In this document: positions 1 to 11,600 of the stretch, in pieces
Layout of the letters: each line of letters starts with the position of its first letter
How positions within the stretch are numbered: position 1 is the first letter of the stretch
Assembly: GCF_000003195.3 (NCBI RefSeq)
Contig: NC_012870.2
Location: forward strand, 25,040,501 to 25,104,500
Length of the DNA: 64,000 nt
Source: Sorghum bicolor
Taxonomy: Eukaryota; Streptophyta; Magnoliopsida; Poales; Poaceae
Direction: 5' to 3'
Notes under the pieces: model-generated
What the model was told of the DNA's origin: nothing
What the model saw: only the letters and a program-made list of their open reading frames with translations
The model's database searches: none
Program-made: the position numbers and the translations under genes

Positions 1-1619
1 CATATTTTGGTAGCTACCTTACTAGAATGTCCTAGAGGTCCGCAACGCGATCGACGTGATGCACCTGACAAAGAATCTTTGTGTGAACTTGCTCGGATTC
101 ATGGGTGTCTACGGGAAGTCTAAGGATTCACTTGAAGCACGACAAGACTTGCAGCGCATGAAAGAACGAGACAACCTGCATCCAGAAAAGACAGATGATG
201 GACGTCATTACTTAAGCCCTGCTAGCTACACTCTGAGCAAAGAAGAGAAGGAAAGCATGTTTGAATGTCTTAGCAGCATCAAGGTCCCATCTGGATTCTC
301 CTCCAATATCAAGGGAATAATTAATGTGCCAGAGAAGAAATTCCTGAACTTGAAGTCTCATGACTGTCACGTTCTAATGACGCAATTGCTGCCGGTTGTT
401 TTAAGAGGAATTCTACCTCCACACGTACGTCTAGCCACCGTAAAGCTATGTGCATTTCTCAATGCAATTTCTTAGAAGGCAATCAATCCAGAGCAACTAG
501 CTACTCTGCAGAATGATGTCGTTTAATGTCTCGTCAGCTTTGAGTTGGTGTTCCCTCCATCCTTCTTCGATATCATGACACACCTCCTAGTTCATCTGGT
601 CAAAGAGATTCGTATTCTCGGTCCTGTGTTCCTACACAACATGTTCCCCTTCGAGAGATTCATGGGTGTCCTAAAGAAATATGTCCATAGTCGTCCCGGC
701 CAGAAGGAAGCATTGCCAAGGGCTACGGAACAGAGGAGGTCATAGAGTTCTGTGTTGACTTTATTCCAGACCTTGACCCAATTGGCATTCCTGAATCTCG
801 ACACGAGGGCAGACTCAGCGGAAAGGGAACACTTGGGAAGAAAACATATATTGGTACGGGAGACGATTACTTCAATAAAGCACACTACACAGTTCTCCAG
901 AACTCCTCATTGGTGGAACCATATGTTGAGGTACACAAAGATTTCCTACGGTCCCAGTGGCCCGGGAAGAATGAAGCTTGGATAATGCGTCAGCACATGG
1001 AAACTTTTGGCGATTGGTTGCGCAAAAAATGTCAAGGTGATGAAAACATTGATGAGCAACTTTATTTGTTGGCCAAGCAACCATCATGGCATGTCCTCAC
1101 ATACAAAGGGTACGAGATAAATGGTAACACATTTTACACAGTTGGCCAAGATAAAAGGAGCACCAACCAAAATAGTGGTGTACGCGTGGATGCCACGGAT
1201 CCAAATGGGAACAGACAAACATATTATGGACGCATAGAAGACATATGGGAACTAGTCTATGCAGCTAATTTTAAAGTTCCTTTGTTCCGGTGCCAATGGG
1301 TGAAGATGACCGGAGGTGGGGTAACAGTCGACAAGGAGTATGGGATGACAACTGTGGACCTTAACAATAGTGGGTTCAAAGACGAACCATTCGTCCTTGC
1401 TGCAGACGTGAGTCAGGTGTTCTATGTCAAAGATATGTCTACGAAACCAAAGAGAGGAAAAAATGATGACCACTCAATCATCAATGAGCCAAAGCACCAC
1501 ATTGTCCTTTCTGGGAAAAGAAACATTGTCGGAATTGAGGACAAGTCAGACATGTCAGGCGATTATGAAAGGGATGATCGAATTCTGCCCATAGTGAGAA
1601 CCGGTGCTAAAGGGTTCTG
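1..1619 (+). pseudogene. tnp2-type CACTA transposase, C-terminal part, decayed
   Basis: This is the 3' part of the transposase gene of CACTA element I. In the enzyme family this protein cuts and joins element ends in the nucleus. Frame 2 from base 2 reads the conserved stretch containing NAIDVMH and KNLCVNLLGF, then the DUF4218-type region (FPPSFFDIMTHLLVHL, LGPVFLHNMFPFERFM). The frame has stops at 11-13, 23-25, 473-475 and 524-526. Near 690-709 it must shift to frame 1, where translation continues through FCVDFIPDLDP and the DUF4216-type region (LTYKGYEINGNTFYT, VPLFRCQWV) to a stop at 1618-1620. Five lesions make this copy non-coding. The catalytic N-terminal half lies outside the window. 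Family assignment rests on recognised motifs, not a database search. Confidence 0.85.
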
Positions 1620-1665
1620 AAAATTTCAAGAGCCCGCCCTAGCGCGCGCTGTACCCTTTAACACT

Positions 1666-1751
1666 GGTCCGTGGCTGGAACCGGTGCTAAAGGGACCCTT
1701 TAACACCGGCTGGTGTTAAAGGCCCTTTAGCACCGGTTTCAGCCACGGACC
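1666..1751. repeat. Nested inverted repeat of CACTA subterminal motif
   Basis: Arms at about 1666-1694 and 1723-1751 are reverse complements of each other with one or two mismatches. Each contains CCGGTGCTAAAGGG or its complement. Between them lies a second small palindrome of CTTTAACACC / GGTGTTAAAG. A further direct copy of the motif follows at 1750-1762. The whole can fold into a hairpin and lies between the two CACTA genes. Confidence 0.75.
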
Positions 1752-2017
1752 GGTGCTAAAGGGTCCGCCTCTATTTAAGTCATGGGCGCCCTGGATCTGA
1801 GCAGTTCATCTTCGTCTTCGTCGAGTTCATTGTATCCAGCGCCGCCGCCCATTCATCTGCCCGCGCGCGACCTCGCCGATCTCCAGCGCCGCCGCGGCCA
1901 GCTCCGGCCACCAGCGCCGCCGCCGCGACCACCATCTCCACCAGCGCCGCCATCTACGCCTCGATCTCCACGCCCGGCCCCGCACGTCCACTGCACACAT
2001 GTGTATAATCCAAAACC

Positions 2018-2050
<33 letters not shown>

Positions 2051-2060
2051 ATAAATACTC
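1752..2060 (+). promoter_or_regulatory. Probable promoter and GC-rich leader of the second CACTA gene
   Basis: A TATA-like TATTTAA at 1772-1778 follows the subterminal repeats. The next 230 bases are GC-rich, with TCG and CCGCC runs, and look like a 5' untranslated leader. They end in a TA dinucleotide run at about 2024-2050. The short open frame here is low complexity and is not called as a gene. Confidence 0.4.
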
Positions 2061-2500
2061 CACTGCAGTTATATATATATAATAAATAAATGTTATGAAT
2101 TATATGCCAATCACTTTGCAATTTTAGTGATTTCTATATATTTGTACACAAAAATAATAATTAATGAATGCTAGCTAGTATATATATTAAGTATATATAT
2201 ATATATATACACTAAAAAATAATGTATGATGTTAGTATTTTATTCTAGTAATAGTTTTTAGTACATTAGTATAAGTGTAGTGTTGACCTGTTATAAATTA
2301 TATTATGCTAGTATATATTTGTAATATATTAATTAATATTATTCTTGTATTATTTTGTAGTATTATTTTTTTAGTATATTATTTGTAGTATTATTTTTTA
2401 GTATATATTTGTAGTATATTATTCTTGTATTATTCTTGTATTATTCTTGTATTATTATTTTATTCTTGTTTTATTCTTGTATTATTCTAGTGTATTACTA

Positions 2501-3410
2501 GGCTTAAGATTCTAGTATTATTTTTTAGAGCACTCCAACACTTTCATTATTTTTGTAGTATTCTTGTAATATATATTTTTGTAGTATTTTTAGTATATAT
2601 TTGAAGTATATTATTCTTGTATTATTCTTGTATCATATTTTATTTTCTAGTGTGTTGTATATATTATTGTTTGTACTATTATTCTTGTATTATTCTTGTA
2701 TTATATTTTATTTTGTAGTGTTTTGTATATATTATTGTTTGTACTATTATTCTAGTATTATTCTTTTAGTATATTATTCTAGTGTATTACTAGGCTTAAG
2801 ATTCTAGTATTATTTTTTAGAGCACTCCAACACTTCCATTATTTTTGTAGTATTCTTGTAATATATATTCTTGTAGTATTTTTAGTATATATTTGTAGTA
2901 TATTATTCTTGTATTATTCTTGTATCATATTTTATTTTCTAGTGTGTTGTATATATTATTGTTTGTACTATTATTCTTGTATTAAATTTTATTTTCTAGA
3001 GTTTTGTATATATTATTGTTTGTACTATTATTCTAGTATTATTCTTTTAGTATATTATTATAGTGTATTACTAGGCTTAAGATTCTAGTATTATTTTTGG
3101 AGAACTCCAGCACTTTCATTTGTAGTAGTACTAGTAGTATATAAGTCTCTAATATCTATTTTATTTTGTAGTCTTTTGTATATATTATTGTTTGTATTAT
3201 TATTCTAGTATTATTCTTTTAGTATATTATTCTAGTGTATTACTAGGCTTAAGATTCTAGTATTATTTTTTAGAGCACTCCAACACTTTCATTATTTTTG
3301 TAGTATTCTTGTAATATATATTCTTGTAGTATTTTTAGTATATATTTGAAGTATATTATTGTGTGAAGTATTATTCTAGTATTTTTTTTAGTATATTATT
3401 CTAGTGTATT
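2501..3410. repeat. AT-rich tandem repeat with shrinking units inside the CACTA element
   Basis: The marker GGCTTAAGATTCTAGTATTA starts at 2501, 2793, 3074 and 3246, giving periods of about 292, 281 and 172 bases. Each unit continues with AGCACTCCA(A/G)CACTT and strings of TATTCTTGTATTATTC and TTTTGTATATATTATTG. The later units are truncated versions of the first two. The 440 bases before 2501 are similar AT-rich sequence without the marker. Confidence 0.85.
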
Positions 3411-3462
3411 TCTTATCTTATATAGAATATATATATATATATGTATGGTTGCAGACATAGAA

Positions 3463-6400
3463 ATGGCTGACCGTCCTCATGATGATCCTGATTATATGGA
3501 AGATGCCATTCAAAATATGATCGACGATGGTAGTCAATACTTTGTTGATTACCACGAGATCATGCAAGGCAATCGTAATGAGCAACAAGAGGGCAATGCC
3601 CCTGAGCAACAAGAGGGCAATGCCCCTGAGCAACAACTTGTCGTGCAACAAGAAGAAAATACTGGCGAGGTATGTAAATGTAAACATATATAATTAATGC
3701 ATCTCTTACATTAGGTTTTAGACTTATTACTTGGTTATTAATTTAGTATTTTTGTTTCTATATCTATGTGTAGCCTTCTGGATCGACCTCTACAGGAGAA
3801 GCGTACCTCCACGAGGGCCAAAAAGCCGTTGGAGGGCCGCTATGTAATCTCTGAGTTTGAGATAGCTACAGGCAGACCACTTGGTGAGCATGCAAATAAA
3901 TATGTTAGTCACTGTGGATATCTTATGAGAGATCAAATACCGATCAGTGCTCGTGAATGGAGAGAGAAGCGAGGTGCTCCTGAGATCAGTTTTGTCTCTG
4001 ATCGTGACAAGGAGTTAGTTTGGAAAGCCGTCACAGACGTTTTCACCTTCGACACCAACGATGAAGAGTTGAAGGTGCGAATTTATGACTGGACTATGAA
4101 GAAGATGGCAGTACTCTTCTAGAATTGGAAGAAGTCTTTGTACAATAAATATGTCAAGAAAAACGAGACTCCAAATTTCAACCTCAAGCATTATGTAAAG
4201 CTGAGGGCCTTCTGGGATGACTTTGTGCAGTACAAAACATCAGAAGAGGGCGAGGAACGAGCCAATAGAAACAAAGAGAATGCCAGTAAAAAGACATACC
4301 ACCATCATATGGGATCAGGTGGTTATAAGAGTGCTGTTCCCAAGTGGGACCGAATGGAACAGGAGATGCTTGCTAGGGGGGTCACACCCGAGACAATAGC
4401 AAAGAATTGGAGCGAGCGCTCCAAGCATTGGTTCTACGGTCATGGGGGAAGCGTGGACCCAGACACCAGGGCGCTAGTTTGGGGCCAAGAAATCTCTAGA
4501 GCAGCAGAGAGACTAGTCCGTGCACGAGAGGCGGTTCAGTCTGGTGAGTTCAGGCCTAACAGGGAGAAGGATGAACTCACCTATGCGCTTGAAAATCCTG
4601 AGCACGGTGGGCGTACGAGAGGCTATGGGGCATTTCCGTGGCTGCAATCATTCCAAGCCGATCAAGATACCTACAGAAGCCACCAGAGAAAGAAGGATGA
4701 GGAGGCAGAGCGGATCCGCCGCCTGGAAGCTTTTGTTCTGCAGTCACAAGAGCGCGAGAAAGCTCGTGAAGAATGGATGCAGGCAGAGATTCAAAGGCAA
4801 GTGCAAGCAGCACTTAGTCAAATGACGAAAGGGCAAGGTACATCACAGCCTGAGGTCAATGTTAGCCCCCTAGGCCAGTTGAAAAGCAGCTGCGCATCCA
4901 CGGAAGTACCAACCATTCAGGATGACACGAAGCTACACTTCCCCGTGGATGATGTCACAGAGGCTTTTACTACCTGTGAGCTGCATGTACCAGATGGGAA
5001 TGCCACCAAAAAGGTGGCTATCGCTGTTGTCAACCCTATCGACCGAACGAGAACTCCAAGAATCCATAATCGACCAGTACCTGGTGGATATGCTAGCGTC
5101 TCGATTGATAGGGTTGAGAAAGGTTGTGGCAATGTGCCACTAGACATAGAAGGGGGAGACGGAGAGAAGACCTTAGGTGAAGCTGAGAAGACATTTATTT
5201 GTTGGCGCAAGTGCTTCATAATTATTCCTCAGCATAGGTTTGTGTGTGATTTTACTTCTTATATTATTTATTATGTATTGAAATTAAAAAAAAGTTTGCT
5301 CACAAAACTTGTAATTGTTTTCTTTACAGGGACTCCTCCAACCTAAGTCCAGTTCTCTCCCCAGCGCATCATAGTGCTGCGGGCGGTGACAATGCTGGAT
5401 CTCCACCAACACCTGCAGTGGCCACACCGACCCCGCCACCGCCTCCACCACGGTCTCCACCTCCTCCACCGAGGTCTCCAACTCCTCCACCGACGTCTCC
5501 AACTCCTCCACCGCGTTCTCCAACGCCAAAAAGATCGGCCCCACCACCTCCACCGCCTGCACCGCCCTCTCCAAAGAGTGCACGGTCGGTCCCCTCGCCT
5601 CCAAAGCGAGGTAGTAAGAAGCGGTCCGCCCAAGAAGGACCGAAGTCATCGGTCCCACCTCCAAAGAAGGCTGCCTCAGCAAAGAGAGCTAAGACGCCAG
5701 AAAAATTACCTTACGAAAAGAGTGAAGAGGAGGTAATTGCTACATCCAAAGCTGAGGTCCAACAATTTTTTGATAAAATAAAGGAGGATAGGAAAAAACG
5801 GCTTAACCCAGAAAAGCCGTACTTTTATGTGAAGCCATCGGAACTGAGGCAGAAGGTGGCGGACCATCAAAAGAAGCAACGCGAAGCTCAGAAAAAGCCA
5901 GCACTTTCGGACTATGAGCGGTCTCTGGTCAAGTCTTCACAGCCTACTAAGAAGAGAGTAGGAAAGGGGGTCCCACAGCTCGGAGAAGTATCAAAACCGG
6001 TGCCCCCTTTGATTGTGCCAAATCAATACGGCTCAAATGAAGACTTGATGCCAAAGAAATCCTTAGCGTTGTCTGAGCTAGACTCGCTTGAGCGTTACTT
6101 TGGACAAAGCGGTTTAAATATGGAAGAAATTGCCGCCATTCTTGGATGCCAAACATTTGAAAAAGCCGAGGTAGTTGATCAATGGAGGGCAAGATATGAA
6201 CCGGGCAGGAGTCTATTCGACCCTAAGCGTTTACACGAGCTCGGCACACAAATGTTTGCAATAAACAAATGGTGCATTGAGGCGTCTCAAAGGGGAGATA
6301 ATTGGATTTCTGTTCGTATTAGACAACATCACTACTTCCGTGGAGATGACCTCATATACGTGCAGTTTGAAGAATTGCACCAATTATGCCACCTTGACGC

Positions 6401-7495
6401 TCTTGACAAATCTCTTGTCAGCTGCTTTTGTCTGTAAGTATTTTTTATTTTTATTATACTTCTAACTTCTTTAATTACATGTATATAATCCTTACACACT
6501 TAGGATTTGTATGTATATATGCAGGCACCAAATGAGAGAGCTCAGAATGAAAAATGACAATAGTATTGGGTTCGTTGACCCTTATATTGTTTTCAAGGCT
6601 CCGCAGGCAGTGTGGACAGCAGATCATGAGACAGAAGTCTGCACCAATCTTATGAGGTTCTTTGTGAACCAAAAAGAAAAACAAAAAATACTCTTTCCCT
6701 TCAACTTCGAGTGAGTTATATAGTTATTAAGTGCATGCATATTTTATTTTACATTTGAACTGACTATATATATGTGTGTAAACAGCTTTCACTGGATACT
6801 CATGGTCATTGAAATTCCCAAGAACCGGTTGATAATCTTTGACTCAATGAGAAAACCACAAGAAAATTATCAACAAATGGTAAACATTATTCAAAGGTAC
6901 GTAATGTCGATCTCAGCTACAAAAATATCATAATATGACTCTGTAATTATTAGTTCACGATCCACAATGGCTGTGTATAGGGTTTGGGAAAGATTCATTG
7001 ACCGTGAACATCTCAGTGGATGTAAAGCGCCGCTTAACATAATACATCCACAAGTAAGTTCTACTAGCTAACAAACTTTCGCTAACTTTTAGCCTTCTTA
7101 TTGTCGTGGTCGTGAATATTTTTATATATATATCATACAGTGGTGTTTAAGACAAGAAGCGGGGGACAATCTATGTGCATATTACGTGTGCAAATTCATG
7201 ATGGCACAAGTCAATCAAACACCCATAGAGACGCTCAGAGTACGTTACATGTCTCTTTTCATTATCTCCTAAATTATATTGAATAACTTAGATAACTAAT
7301 ACCTTTTTTATTTATTTCAAATTAAAGACGGAATGGCTGAGGGAAAAGGTCCTACAACAAGACCGAATCAAAGCTATCCAAGAGACGATAGCAGGATTTC
7401 TCCGCGACCAAGTGATCAATCCAAACGGCGAGTTTCACTTCAACGGCAACGAAACTCTTATTCCAAACAACGATGATCATTTGTATCGTTTGTAA
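3463..7495 (+). pseudogene. Second CACTA gene: En/Spm-type transposase domain fused to Ulp1-like protease, broken
   Basis: Likely exons are 3463-3669, about 3776-5237, 5330-6433, 6525-6710, 6786-6896, 6980-7052, 7141-7239 and 7328-7495, all with GT-AG borders. The first part is acidic and Gln-rich. The next resembles plant transposase family 24 (Ptta/En/Spm), with WKKSLYNKYVKK, HMGSGGYKSAVPKWD and a coiled coil. A proline-rich linker follows, then a C48 (Ulp1/SENP) core: His in FHWIL, Asp in IIFDSM, Gln in LRQEAGD and Cys in DNLCAYYVC, so the protease residues are all present. Ulp1 enzymes cut SUMO; this role is inferred. A frameshift near 3798 and an in-frame TAG at 4120-4122, probably from CAG, break the frame. 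Exon borders are by eye. Confidence 0.75.
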
Positions 7496-7665
7496 ACATT
7501 GGGAGAAAAAACTCTATGTATATATGTGTTACAAATTTTGTACATATAAAACTATATATATATAAAGCTTTTTACATATCTATTTAATTTTTGATGTGGT
7601 CTATTCATTTTATTATAGGCAAAGCTTAATTATTAAGCTAAGCCTATAATTTTCATTTATATATG

Positions 7666-7670
7666 CTTAA
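7666..7670. repeat. Target-site duplication CTTAA (left)
   Basis: CTTAA directly precedes the TG of the left LTR and is repeated at 21939-21943 directly after the CA of the right LTR. This shows a single intact insertion. Confidence 0.95.
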
Positions 7671-8665
7671 TGTCGAGGGTATCAACAAGGGGTACCCTCA
7701 CCAATGCGTATAACCAGGCCATCCGTACGCACGCGCGGCCATCGACGGTCGCAGCTTCGAAGACGGAAATGCCGTCGAGCGAATCGGTCAAGGCTCGAGC
7801 GACCACTGCCGTCGAATACGGAAGCGGGCTCGAGCGAACCGAGAGGCATCGAGCGCAAGGACACTGTCCGCCGCCTGACGCGCGCACGGGAGCCAGGGCA
7901 TTTAATGCGCCTGACGCTTCCCCACCTAACACACGGGTCACGGGAGGCTTCTATCCCATCGTTCTTTTTGCAGCCTTCCCACCGAACGATCAAGGGCGTG
8001 TCAGGACGCAGGGAACAAGGATGGAACGTCTAATCGGGACCCCCTCGAGACCTCCAAGGTCAGCGCTCTAGATATCAGCACATTACACGGCGTCCGACCC
8101 TCGACCGAATAGGGTCCCTTCCTAGGGGCAAGTTGGGCATCGACTGACAACACCACAGCTACCCCGCCGGATCCGCCGCCATACCGTACCGGCATGCGAC
8201 CTCAGAACCAGCGCGAGGCGGCGGGCAGGGCCGAACGCAGGAGCACGCGTAATCATCACCGGGCTATCAAGATGGGACGGCTCGAGGCCATGCCGTACGG
8301 AAGCCTCGAGTAGGTCAGCGCTCCATGCGGCTATCGACCCCTACTCTAGCGTCTACGCATGTACCCTGGGTCTCTCCTTGGAGCTATAAAAGGAGAGACT
8401 CAGGAATAGAACGGGAGGAGGAAACAAGAAGACAAGTCCACGCTCATGCGTAGTAGAGCTTCACACTTCATACCACGCTTGTATTCGGCCCTGTACAAGC
8501 ACTTAGGTGCAAGATAATACAAACTCTCTCCGCCCGCTGGACGTAGGGCCTTCTCTTGCCCGAACCAGGATAAATCTCTGTGTCTTCTTGCATCACCATC
8601 CGGGAAAGGGAGCACGCATACAAATTTACTCGTTGGTGTGACCCCCCCGAGGGAAAACACCGACA
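7671..8665 (+). repeat. 5' LTR of the Tat-lineage element
   Basis: 995 bases, starting TGTCGAGGGT and ending ACCGACA. A TATA box reads GCTATAAAAGG near 8384-8394. The matching right LTR is 1007 bases, and the 12-base difference is the C run near the 3' end (7 against 19). Open frames in this LTR are duplicated in the other LTR and are not genes. Confidence 0.95.
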
Positions 8666-8667
8666 GT

Positions 8668-8685
8668 TGGCGCGCCAGGTAGGGG
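8668..8685 (+). other. Primer-binding site
   Basis: TGGCGCGCCAGGTAGGGG lies two bases after the left LTR. Such a sequence pairs with the 3' end of a tRNA ending in CCA. I believe the match is tRNA-Arg but cannot check it here. Confidence 0.7.
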
Positions 8686-8691
8686 TCCTGC

Positions 8692-11600
8692 GTGTTTTTT
8701 CATCGACTTCCCACTCCTTTCCGGATGGCTACTCTTGCCTCGCCGTTTCCGCGCTCCACGGTAATTTGGTTTGGGAGCCTCGAGTTCATGTCTACGGGCT
8801 CCGGCTACGACATGATCTTGCTCTCAGTCAAAGGACCAGGAGGAGCCCGCGTTACGCCAGCACGGTTGAAGGCCCCGAGACGCCCTCACCACCATGCCTC
8901 CCCGCCTAAGAAGAGGCGCGGACAGCACCACCGCGGCCCCTCTGCTTCAGCACGACCAACAACTCGTGCGAGGCAGGGCGTAGGCCACAAGTCGGCGGCA
9001 CCGTGGGACGGAGCAACAAGCGCGACGACTCAGCACCGCGCGACGACGGGAGGTGACACGTCTCGCGCGCTCTCCCCCACCGCTGCTAGGCTACTTCCAC
9101 ACGGGTTGTTCACTCCAAGAGCGGCACTGCCATTCGGATTGGACAACGCCGCGGCGTCGCTCGCCAGGACGATATGCCCAAACGCCCAGACATACGTAGA
9201 AAGACCAATGGTCCTCCCACGTAGCTCTGAAGCGCGGCAGTCGGCGTCCGAGCTGCCGGACCTTTCCCGAGTACAAGGCCTCCGTCGTCTAGGCCCCGGA
9301 CGATACTCGATCACCTCCCTCAGGCAACGATTGCTGGAGGAAGGACGTGGGTGTTTCTACGCCGCCGAACCAGACTCCGACTCCGAGACGGACAGCTATG
9401 ACCCTACGAGGGAATGCTATCACATTGACGGGGCGGTAGAAACTACTGACGAGACCCGGGATGCTGCTGCGGGAGGTCGAGCCCCCGCGGCGCGAGAAGA
9501 CCCCAGGACGCCTGGGAACGACGGACAAGTCGACCCCCCTCATCATGAAGACAGAACCGCGCAGCTCGCGCAGCTGCGGGAGCTCAAGATGAAGCTCGAC
9601 GAAGACCGCGAGCGCCTCGTCCTGCTCGAGCAAATCCTCGAGCAAGACCTGCCCTACCAGCCGGGCGGAAGTGTCCGCAGACGCGCTCGAGAGGTACATC
9701 GACAGATCGTCGGCGACTCAGAGCCAGAGCAACCTGTCGGCCGTTTCCCTCGAGCAGGCCAGAATGTAGTGGCAGCGACGATGCTGCTACGTAACATGCC
9801 AGAGCCGTCGAATTCCCAGGCCCGACGCATTCGAGATGAGGTACAGACATTGCTCCAGGTGGCGGCGGTTCAACAAGCCGAAAGTTCGGCGTCTCGACGG
9901 CGAGGAGCTGCCACAGAGAAGCGCGACGAACAGCCTCTAAACGAAGAGGAGGTGTCAGTCCAACAACAACCTCCCCCTCGAGGTAGAAAGACCGCTCTCA
10001 TCCTCCCCGTCGACGGTCAACATCGACACGACGCGCGGCACGACATCAAAGAAAATCGACGCCGCCGGCACGGAGACGCGGAAGAGCGCGGTTATAGCGC
10101 GCATCGCGGTGGGAGATATGACAGCGACGAGGACCGGGTGGCCCCCGAGCCACCAGGCCCACGGGTGTTCAGCAGGGCGATCCGCAGCACGCCCCTGCCC
10201 AATCCATTTCGACCCCCGACCAGCATCGCGAAGTATAATGGAGAGACCAAACCAGAGTTGTGGCTGGCCGACTTCAGGCTGGCCTGTCAGCTAGGTGGCG
10301 CTCGAGGTGATGATCGAGCCATCATCAGACAGCTACCCCTTTTCCTCTCTGACACCGCCCGTCGATGGCTCGAGGAACTCCCCGCCAATCAGATCCACAA
10401 CTGGGTTGATCTGGTCAGAGTCTTCGAGGGTAACTTCAAAGGGACCTACATACGACCAGGGAACTCATGGGACCTCAGCAAGTGCAAGCAGAAGTCAGGA
10501 GAAACTCTTCGGGAGTATGCTCGGCGCTTCTCGAAGCAGCGCACTGAGCTGCCGCACATCCCTGACCACAACGTCATCTTGGCGTTTGTCTCGGGCACCA
10601 CCAGTCGAGACTTGGTGCGGGAATTAGGTCGCAATCGACCTCAGACCGTCGACGAGCTGATGGACGTAGTAGCCAACTACGCGGCAGGGGAGGAGGCAGT
10701 CGGCACCTTCTTCAGCTCAGAAGGAAGGAAAGGCAAGCAGCCCATCAACGAAGATGGGACCCCCAGTCGAGGCCTCAAGAAAAACAAAAAGAAGCAGAAA
10801 GTGCGGCAGTTCCACCGGGAAGATTCCGATGACAACCTTGTTGCCGCCATGGATCGAAAGAAGCCTCGAGGCCCTCCGGATGGAGGCATCTTTGACAAGA
10901 TGTTGGAGGAGCCGTGCCCTTACCATAAGGGAGGCGCCAACCACAAGCTCAAGGACTGTCGTATGCTGAGAAAGCATTTCGACGGTCAGGGGTTCAAAAA
11001 AGATACGCGTAATGACTCCAAGAAAGAGAAGGCTGGCAGCAAGGAGGACAACAAAGATGACGACGGCTTCCCCGCCGTCCACGACTGCTACATGATCTAT
11101 GGCGGGCCCTCGACCCAGTTGACCACGAGGCAGCGCAAAAGGGAGCGTCGCGAAGTCTTTGCAGCAAGAATGGCGGTGCCCCAATACCTTAGCTGGTCAA
11201 GCACTCCTATCACTTTCGACCGAGAAGACCACCCCGACAAGGTAGTCGCCCCAGGCGTCTACCCGCTCGTCGTCGACCCCATCATCGTCAACACCCGGCT
11301 CTCGAAAGTGCTAATGGACGGCGGTAGCAGCCTCAACATCATCTACCTCGAGACCCTTGACCTCCTCGACATAGATTGAGGGAAGCTCCAACCAAGTGCC
11401 GGCGGGTTCCATGGCGTCGTGCCAGGAAAAAAGGCGCTGCCAGTAGGTCGAATTGACTTACCGGTCTGCTTCGGCACGGCGGCCAACTTCAGGAAGGAGA
11501 CCCTCACCTTCGAGGTGGTTGGGTTTCGAGGCACGTACCACGCCATCATCGGGCGCCCGGGCTACGCCAAGTTCATGGCTATACCCAACTACACCTACTT

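Noticed and set aside
1782..2051. Open frame of 89 codons with Ser and Pro runs
   Set aside because: Low complexity; it ends in a TA repeat and has no homologue I recognise. It is better explained as the leader of the second CACTA gene.
2501..3410. CRISPR-like regular repeats
   Set aside because: Units are long, AT-rich, contiguous and decayed, with no spacers; the context is a eukaryotic transposon.
5343..5736. Arg/Trp- and His-rich frames on both strands
   Set aside because: They are shadows of the proline-codon repeat in the linker of the CACTA gene.
7657..8660. Several open frames on both strands within the left LTR, repeated near 20831-21939
   Set aside because: The same frames recur in both LTRs, which are non-coding.
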